11,988 bases of DNA from Candidatus Omnitrophota bacterium (GTDB taxonomy: Bacteria > Omnitrophota > Koll11 > Zapsychrales > Aceulaceae): assembly GCA_029931885.1 (NCBI GenBank), contig JAOZRJ010000023.1, forward strand, positions 1 to 11,988. The letters run 5' to 3'. Made by a program: the position numbers and the translations under genes. The notes below the pieces were generated by a model that saw nothing but the letters and a program-made list of their open reading frames with translations, ran no database searches and was not told the DNA's origin. Positions 7,078 through 11,988 of the stretch are shown here, one piece after another. Every line of letters starts with the position of its first letter. Position 1 is the first letter of the stretch.

Positions 7078-7106
7078 ATTATATCACTGTTTTTAACGTT
7101 TGATAG
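7078..7106 (-). promoter_or_regulatory. extended -10 promoter for 6S RNA
   Basis: TGATATAATT on the minus strand contains a perfect TATAAT (7083-7078) preceded by TG one base earlier, an extended -10. The -35 position at 17-base spacing (7106-7101, CTATCA) is poor and lies inside the last codons of pheT. The predicted start, seven bases downstream, is 7071, exactly the first base of the 6S closing stem. This agreement supports both the promoter and the RNA call. Confidence 0.65.
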
Positions 7107-9123
7107 CTTCAAGATCAGAAATTATTTTTTGACAAATACGATCGTGAATTTGCTCCACTTCATTTTCTGTAAGCGTACGCTTAAAAGACTGATAAGTGAG
7201 TGAAACTGTGATACCTCGATGATCTGGAGGGAGCTTTTCACCTAAGTACTGTTCAACAAAATCAACTTTTGTTAACAATTCTTCGTTTAGGCTTACTATT
7301 GTTTCCTTGATCTTCTGGAATAATGTTTCTTTTTTTACAGCCAAACTTATATCTCTAACAACGCACGGATACTCTGAAACAGACTTATACTTTAAAAGCC
7401 TCTGTGACTCTTTATATAAAACAGCTGTCTCAATTTGTGCAAAAAAAACATCTTGATGTTTTATTTCCCACTCGCTTAGAATTGAAGCATCAATTTTTCC
7501 TAAAAAACCAATTATTTTATCCTTAAAACAAATTCTCGCGGATTGTCCTTTTTCAAAAGAAGCATTCTCTTTAGAAACCATCAAAAGCTCACCAACATTA
7601 AAAGATCTTGATACAGCCTCAACAACGCCTTTAATATCATAAAAACTTATTTTCTTTTTTGTTGTAACTCGCCAATCACGGCAAGCCCTCCCTGTCATCG
7701 CAATAGAAAGAATTTCCTTTTCTCCAGAAGGCAGATAAATTTTTCCAAGTTCAAACACTTTTAAGTCTTTTTGCCCTCTCTTAGAGTTGAGAGAAACAAC
7801 ATCCAACAGCGAAGGCAACGCAGAAGGACGCATTATTTGTTGGTCTTCTGTTAAAGGATTACTATTGCAAACAGGTTTTTCGCAATCAATCTTTGCACGA
7901 TCTAGCGCCTTAGTTCCAATCATAGTATAGCCAATAATTTCATCCAAGCCCTGGCCTGTTAAAGCATTCCTAAGTTTTTGTTTAAAAATCCACGTTTTAC
8001 TTACCGGAACATTTTGTGCTTTAATTTCTGGAAGCTTAAGAGGAAGCTGATCATATCCAACGATACGCGCGATCTCTTCAATAATATCAACATCACTTTT
8101 AATATCTTGACGGAAAGAAGGAGGGATAACTTTCAGCTTATTTTTTGCTCCCTGCAAAACATTAAATTCGAGCTTCTTTAAAATTATTTTAATTTGCAAC
8201 ACTGAAAAAGACGCACCCAAAACTCTATCAATTTTATCTTTTTCAATTCCAATAGAGGTTAAAACTTTTTTCTTTTTCGTAAAATAGGCATCTTTTCTTG
8301 CAAAAGGTGTTCCTCCTGCAGATTGCTGTATTAAATCAATAGCTCGATTAGCGCCAGTCTCGACAGTGTCCATATCAACACCTCTCTCAAATCTGTATGA
8401 AGAATCACTTCGAAGAGCCAATTTTCTCGATGCCCGACGAATAAGGGAAGGATCAAAATAAGCGCTTTCTAAAAGAATATTTTTTGTTTTCTTCGTAACT
8501 TCCGTGTCCTTGCCTCCCATAATACCTGCAATTGCAACAGGCCTTTTAGCATCCGCAATAACAAGAATTGAAGGGTCAAGGGCGTACTCAACATCATCAA
8601 TGGCAATAATCTTTTCTCCCTTTTTAGCCCGACGCACAATAACCTTCCCTCCCTCAAGCTTATCATAATCAAAAGCATGCATCGGCTGCCCTGTTTCCAT
8701 TAAACAAAAATTCGTAATATCTACAATATTATTAACACTGCGTAAGCCAAGAGAAAAAATCTTTTTCTTAATATCTTGAGAAACAGGTTTAACACAAACA
8801 TCTTTAATAATTGCGCCAATATATCGATGGCAATCTTTTTTGTCTTGTATCAAAATATCACATTTATTATTTGAAAACTTTACTTTCTTAATCTTTGGCT
8901 GTCTTAAAGTTTTATTTAAGATTGCGGAAATTTCTCGTGCCAGCCCAATAAAATTTAAACAATCCGGACGATTCGGTGTAACCTCGAGCTCAAAAACAGT
9001 ATCTCCTTCTACGTCCTCTATCTTTTCAACTTCCTGACCAGACAAAGTTAACTTATGCGCAAGAATTTCTGATTTCTTAGGAATCTCTACGTATTCTTTA
9101 ATCCAGTTTAAACTAATTTTCAT
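7093..9123 (-). CDS. pheT: phenylalanyl-tRNA synthetase beta subunit lacking the OB domain
   Basis: The beta chain of the alpha2-beta2 PheRS carries tRNA-binding and editing functions. This one is 676 residues against about 790-800 usually. The start MKISLNWIKEYVEI is canonical. However, LSGQEVEKIEDVEGD (27-41) continues directly into TVFELEVTPNRPDCLNFIGLA, so the roughly 110-residue EMAP-type OB domain (B2) is missing. The remaining order is intact. The B3/B4 editing domain (about 95-270) has GQPMHAFD (145-152) and AGIMGGKDTEV. B5 has PPSFRQDIKSDVDIIEEIARIVGY (334-357). The catalytic-like B6/B7 core spans about 378-565. The C-terminal anticodon-binding FDX-ACB domain (about 583-676) begins SEYPCVVRDISL. 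Editing residues appear retained. It follows the secreted-protein gene by 30 bases and is probably co-transcribed with it. Only a weak AGAAG precedes the ATG. Confidence 0.96.
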   Translation of the reverse strand: MKISLNWIKEYVEIPKKSEILAHKLTLSGQEVEKIEDVEGDTVFELEVTPNRPDCLNFIGLAREISAILNKTLRQPKIKKVKFSNNKCDILIQDKKDCHRYIGAIIKDVCVKPVSQDIKKKIFSLGLRSVNNIVDITNFCLMETGQPMHAFDYDKLEGGKVIVRRAKKGEKIIAIDDVEYALDPSILVIADAKRPVAIAGIMGGKDTEVTKKTKNILLESAYFDPSLIRRASRKLALRSDSSYRFERGVDMDTVETGANRAIDLIQQSAGGTPFARKDAYFTKKKKVLTSIGIEKDKIDRVLGASFSVLQIKIILKKLEFNVLQGAKNKLKVIPPSFRQDIKSDVDIIEEIARIVGYDQLPLKLPEIKAQNVPVSKTWIFKQKLRNALTGQGLDEIIGYTMIGTKALDRAKIDCEKPVCNSNPLTEDQQIMRPSALPSLLDVVSLNSKRGQKDLKVFELGKIYLPSGEKEILSIAMTGRACRDWRVTTKKKISFYDIKGVVEAVSRSFNVGELLMVSKENASFEKGQSARICFKDKIIGFLGKIDASILSEWEIKHQDVFFAQIETAVLYKESQRLLKYKSVSEYPCVVRDISLAVKKETLFQKIKETIVSLNEELLTKVDFVEQYLGEKLPPDHRGITVSLTYQSFKRTLTENEVEQIHDRICQKIISDLEAIKR

Positions 9124-9153
9124 AATATTTTTTATGCTTCTTTTGTGAAAAAT

Positions 9154-10578
9154 TTAATTTAGCATTTCTTCGCCAATAGGAACCGGCTCATGCCCCCCGG
9201 ATAAAGGAACATTGCCACAAAGACAATGCATTTTGTTGCCTGTTGCCCAATTACACGCTTCAACAGTTTTTAAATTAGTATCCATCCCTATAACGCAAGA
9301 ACACGGGGCACAAGTAACGTCACAAGAATCTCCTGGAGCTCCAAGCGCAATCGACACAACAGTCCGCCCATTATTCACTAACAATCCACCACTAACTTCC
9401 AATTTGCGTACAGGATTCGATTTTCCTATTCCTATTTTTCCTCCGAAATAATTTTTTGTATTAACATTATTTTGAAGAATTCCGTAGTTAAAATCTGCTA
9501 CTTGTATGGAAACACCGCCTTTTTGCATTGAAGAAAGAGGAAGAACTCCCTGAACAACATTAATACCAAAACTACCATTACTACTATTATCTGTTTGATA
9601 AGCCATAATTGGATAGATTCCTGAGGCTTGCACAGTCAAAGGAACAACGGCATTAGTTGTTCCTATTCCAACATTACCATTTATTGCTAACTTTGCGTTG
9701 TTAATCTGAGTCATTACGCTATATCCTATGCCGATATTGCCACCTTCTTTAATTTGAAAATGAGGAGTCGTCGTGCCTCCAGCATCTTTTTCTGAAATAA
9801 AAAATTGGCCGTTCATGGTGTCTGAAGCCCCCACGTTCCAATCGCTGCCTCCATTAGTATCATTAAGTCTTACAACAGGAGCTGCTCCCTCTATTTCTAA
9901 TAATGTTTGAGGATCTGTCGCTCCAATACCAACTTTTCCTTCAAAATAATTTTTAGCATTTGTATTATCCTGATAAATCCCGTAACTACCATTAGCAACG
10001 TCAATATAAAGAGCTCCATCATCTCCTGAAGACGCTGGCCGAACTCCCTGTCCTAAAAGCATAGCCCAAGAACCAGCCCCTCCAGCACCTACAGTATAAA
10101 AACTAGATAAAATCCCAGACCTTGCATCTTCCTCTACTACTGCAAATCTATCCGCAAACGCAGATGGATCTGTCGTGCCAATGCCCACTTTTCCTTCAAA
10201 AAAATTCTTAGCATTTTTATTGGACTGATAAATCCCGTAACTACCATTAGCAACGTCAATATAAAGAGCTCCGTCATCTCCTGAAGACGCTGGCTGAACT
10301 CCCTGTCCTAAAAGCATAGCCCAAATACCGTCTCCTCCTCCAGAACCCATAGTATAAACACTAGATAAAATCCCAGATCTTATATCCGGCTCTGCTACTA
10401 CAAGCCTGTCCGCCTCAACCGGATCAGTTGTTCCAATACCCACCTTCCCCATAACGCGCAACTCTTGGTACATTCCAAAAGGTGCAGGATAAAAGGTTGT
10501 GAGGGTTAAAGTATCTGCAAAACTATGCATAGAAAAAACAAACAAAAAAATAAAAAAGAATAAAAATATTTTTTTCAT
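9154..10578 (-). CDS. secreted repeat protein with VGIGTT modules and Cys-rich tail
   Basis: The 474 residues start with a clear signal peptide (MKKIFLFFFIFLFVFS, cleavage near SFA-DT at 21-22). The mature start DTLTLTTFYPAPFGMYQELR is a conserved opening that I associate with Omnitrophota surface proteins. Next are two almost identical 85-residue units (45-129 and 130-214), each starting KVGIGTTDP. A partial unit at 215-240 and a diverged unit at about 302-380 (NVGIGTTN...NYFGGK) follow, then another KIGIGKSNP start at 381. The VGIGTTxP motif is common in beta-rich shafts of phage tail fibres and bacterial surface fibres. The end (419-454) carries seven cysteines, probably disulfide-linked outside the cytoplasm. 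The function is unknown; a fibre or cell-envelope surface role is inferred. AAGGGAG precedes the ATG. It sits between pheS and pheT, which normally adjoin. Confidence 0.85.
   Translation of the reverse strand: MKKIFLFFFIFLFVFSMHSFADTLTLTTFYPAPFGMYQELRVMGKVGIGTTDPVEADRLVVAEPDIRSGILSSVYTMGSGGGDGIWAMLLGQGVQPASSGDDGALYIDVANGSYGIYQSNKNAKNFFEGKVGIGTTDPSAFADRFAVVEEDARSGILSSFYTVGAGGAGSWAMLLGQGVRPASSGDDGALYIDVANGSYGIYQDNTNAKNYFEGKVGIGATDPQTLLEIEGAAPVVRLNDTNGGSDWNVGASDTMNGQFFISEKDAGGTTTPHFQIKEGGNIGIGYSVMTQINNAKLAINGNVGIGTTNAVVPLTVQASGIYPIMAYQTDNSSNGSFGINVVQGVLPLSSMQKGGVSIQVADFNYGILQNNVNTKNYFGGKIGIGKSNPVRKLEVSGGLLVNNGRTVVSIALGAPGDSCDVTCAPCSCVIGMDTNLKTVEACNWATGNKMHCLCGNVPLSGGHEPVPIGEEMLN
9937..10191 (-). 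repeat. 85-codon tandem unit, copy 2
   Basis: This is the second of two consecutive 255-base units in the secreted protein gene, encoding residues 130-214. The core at 9970-10069 matches 10225-10324 in copy 1 with, by my count, two differences in 100 bases. The ends of the unit are more diverged. The period is exactly 85 codons, so the reading frame is kept. Confidence 0.85.
10192..10446 (-). repeat. 85-codon tandem unit, copy 1
   Basis: This is the first 255-base unit, encoding residues 45-129 from KVGIGTTDP to FFEGK. It is directly adjacent to copy 2 and shares the conserved core that encodes AMLLGQGV, PASSGDDGALYIDVANGSYG and IYQ. A third, protein-level copy (residues about 302-380) is much older and is not recognisable as a DNA repeat. 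Confidence 0.85.
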
Positions 10579-10670
10579 AACACTCTCCCTTTTAAAATGA
10601 TTAACAAAACCATCAAAAACAAATTTTCCTCATTAGCCCTTGAAAAAATCACCAAAGGTAAATTTTTTTA

Positions 10671-11717
10671 TTAGAATTGCTTCAGAAATCTTATATCATT
10701 TTCAAAAAACAAACGGATATCATTGATGCCATGCTTAAGCATCGCTATACGTTCAACTCCCATTCCAAAGGCTAATCCAGCATATTTATCCTTTTGATAC
10801 CCAACCGCTTCAAAAACTTTAGGATGAACCATACCGCATCCCAAAATTTCAAGCCATCCTTTTCGGCCGCATACTGAACATCCTTTTCCTTTACAAATAT
10901 AACACGAAATATCCACCTCTGCCGACGGCTCAGTAAAAGGAAAAAAATGCGGACGAAAACGCATCTTAATATCTTCACCAAATAATTTTTTACAAAATAC
11001 CGTCAAAAGACCTTTGAGATCTGAAAATTTTACATCTTTATCAACCAAAAGCCCTTCAATCTGATGAAACATAAACGAATGGCTTGCATCAACCGCATCA
11101 GGACGATACACTTTTCCTGGCACAATGACCGCCAACGGTGGCTTATATTGTTGCATAATACGAATTTGAGAAGGCGATGTGTGACTTCTCAGCAAAAGAT
11201 TTCGATCTTTATTATCTGGATCTTTTTCTTCAAGGTAAAAAGTATCAAAAGCATCTCGAGAAGGATGATCAGCAGGAATATTAAGCGCCGTAAAATTATT
11301 AAACTCTGTTTCAATTTCTGGTCCTTCAAAAACGGAAAATCCAAGACGTTCAAAAAGTTGACAAATATCTTCCATGGTTTTAGAAAGAATGTGTTTATGA
11401 CCTATCTCGTGCGAAACTCCGGGGATAGTGACATCTAGAGTATTTTGAGATTCTGTTTCTTTGGATTGAATATTTTGAAGGTCTTTTTTCTTTTGATCAA
11501 GAAGAAGAGTAATTTGATTTTTTAAGTTATTAGCCCCTTTGCCAATTAAAGGTTTTTCTTGAGGTGATGCTTGTGATAAACTTCCATAAATTTGGGCTAT
11601 AAGACCTTTACGTCCTAAATATTTAATACGAAAGGCTTCTAAATCATTTAGATCTCTTACATTCAAAATCTCTTCATTAATGGTGTTTTTTAATTCTTCA
11701 AAATTCCAAGAAGTCAC
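10671..11717 (-). CDS. pheS: phenylalanyl-tRNA synthetase alpha subunit
   Basis: The catalytic class II chain of PheRS activates phenylalanine and charges tRNA-Phe together with PheT. It is 348 residues, near the usual 330-350. Residues 1-95 form the N-terminal coiled-coil arm that contacts tRNA. Catalytic features include GPEIETEFNNFTALNIPADHP (132-152), MFHQIEG (216-222), motif 2 with FRPHFFPFTEPSAEVD (254-269), and motif 3 GLAFGMGVERIAML (314-327). Four cysteines at 272, 275, 280 and 283 (CYICKGKGCSVC) form the knuckle found in many bacterial PheS. The start is GTG with AAAGGA seven bases upstream; no in-frame ATG competes. The next gene is the secreted repeat protein, not pheT. Nothing in the sequence suggests it is inactive. 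Confidence 0.97.
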   Translation of the reverse strand: MTSWNFEELKNTINEEILNVRDLNDLEAFRIKYLGRKGLIAQIYGSLSQASPQEKPLIGKGANNLKNQITLLLDQKKKDLQNIQSKETESQNTLDVTIPGVSHEIGHKHILSKTMEDICQLFERLGFSVFEGPEIETEFNNFTALNIPADHPSRDAFDTFYLEEKDPDNKDRNLLLRSHTSPSQIRIMQQYKPPLAVIVPGKVYRPDAVDASHSFMFHQIEGLLVDKDVKFSDLKGLLTVFCKKLFGEDIKMRFRPHFFPFTEPSAEVDISCYICKGKGCSVCGRKGWLEILGCGMVHPKVFEAVGYQKDKYAGLAFGMGVERIAMLKHGINDIRLFFENDIRFLKQF

Positions 11718-11741
11718 GTTATCATCCTTTAATATAAATAT

Positions 11742-11762
11742 TAATAAAGTTTCTTTATTATA
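11742..11762 (-). promoter_or_regulatory. possible pheS -10 with overlapping inverted repeat
   Basis: On the minus strand a TATAAT (11762-11757) stands 39 bases before the pheS start, but no good -35 is found at 16-18 bases. It overlaps an exact inverted repeat, TAATAAAG-AAA-CTTTATTA (11760-11742). The repeat could instead be a weak trkH terminator or an operator; no clean U-run follows. Confidence 0.3.
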
Positions 11763-11784
11763 CTACAGAATATTTTAATTAAAA

Positions 11785-11988
11785 TCATTTCCTCCATGTG
11801 CTTGGAACAAATAAAATTAAAATTGAATAAAGTTCCAAGCGGCCTGCTAACATCAAAAACGTTAAAACCCATTTTCCTGAAATAGAAATCCAGGCATAAT
11901 TTTCAACAGCTCCGACCTTGCCAAGACCAGGGCCTATATTCCCAAGAGCTGCAATCGACGCTGTCGCGGCTGTTGTTAGTCCACACTT
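11785..11988 (-). CDS. trkH: Trk-type potassium uptake protein TrkH, C-terminal end (partial)
   Basis: The last 67 residues of an inner-membrane potassium channel subunit; the rest lies beyond the right edge of the window. The reading frame is open to the edge. Visible are TAATASIAALGNIGPGLGKVG, the fourth pore loop with the filter sequence around GNIGPG. Then come ENYAWISISGKWVLTFLMLAGRLELYSILILF, the last membrane helix, and the closing VPSTWRK. This is the standard TrkH/KtrB-like ending, and the GRLE and final W are conserved in the family. It ends 67 bases before pheS. Its partner trkA would be expected nearby but is not in view. Confidence 0.93.
   Translation of the reverse strand, partial: KCGLTTAATASIAALGNIGPGLGKVGAVENYAWISISGKWVLTFLMLAGRLELYSILILFVPSTWRK

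Noticed and set aside
9937..10446. CRISPR-like or insertion-sequence repeat
   Set aside because: The repeats are long, adjacent and in frame inside one gene, with no spacers, no terminal inverted repeats and no transposase.

Overview
The window is an AT-rich bacterial chromosome segment. Every gene I can support lies on the minus strand, so the genes read from right to left. The contents are mainly translation and RNA housekeeping. The best clue to the organism is a secreted protein (9154-10578) with a signal peptide, a mature start reading DTLTLTTFYPAPFGMYQELR, and repeated VGIGTT-DP modules. From memory this architecture is typical of the candidate phylum Omnitrophota (OP3). The double-membrane cell plan implied by a DUF481 beta-barrel protein, and a PilZ protein opening with an ERRQFPR motif, agree with this. 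It is a lineage inference, not a proven assignment.

In transcription order the layout is as follows. The C-terminal end of a TrkH potassium transporter enters at the right edge. Next come pheS (GTG start), the secreted repeat protein, and pheT, so the two subunits of phenylalanyl-tRNA synthetase are separated by an unrelated secreted protein. Immediately after pheT comes a structured intergenic RNA that I read as 6S RNA (about 6917-7071), with an extended -10 promoter and a 3' terminator-like hairpin. A second promoter candidate follows and leads into 5-formyltetrahydrofolate cyclo-ligase, RNase Y, a YmdB-type phosphodiesterase, a PilZ protein and glutamyl-tRNA synthetase. Then come a 40-residue lipoprotein, tRNA-Gln(CUG), a flavodoxin-fold quinone reductase and the DUF481 outer-membrane protein.

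The genes fit a growth and RNA-metabolism theme: two aminoacyl-tRNA synthetases and a tRNA, a global transcription regulator RNA (6S) next to its usual partner ygfA, and the RNase Y/YmdB pair with a possible cyclic-di-GMP receptor (PilZ). I see no CRISPR array, transposase, phage gene or defence system.

The more unusual points are these: both synthetases have lost tRNA-contacting accessory segments (PheT lacks its OB domain; GluRS lacks about 40 residues of its acceptor-binding insertion); pheS and pheT are split by a secreted protein gene; that gene carries a nearly exact 255-bp in-frame tandem duplication; the 6S promoter abuts the pheT stop codon; and a 40-residue lipoprotein lies between gltX and tRNA-Gln.
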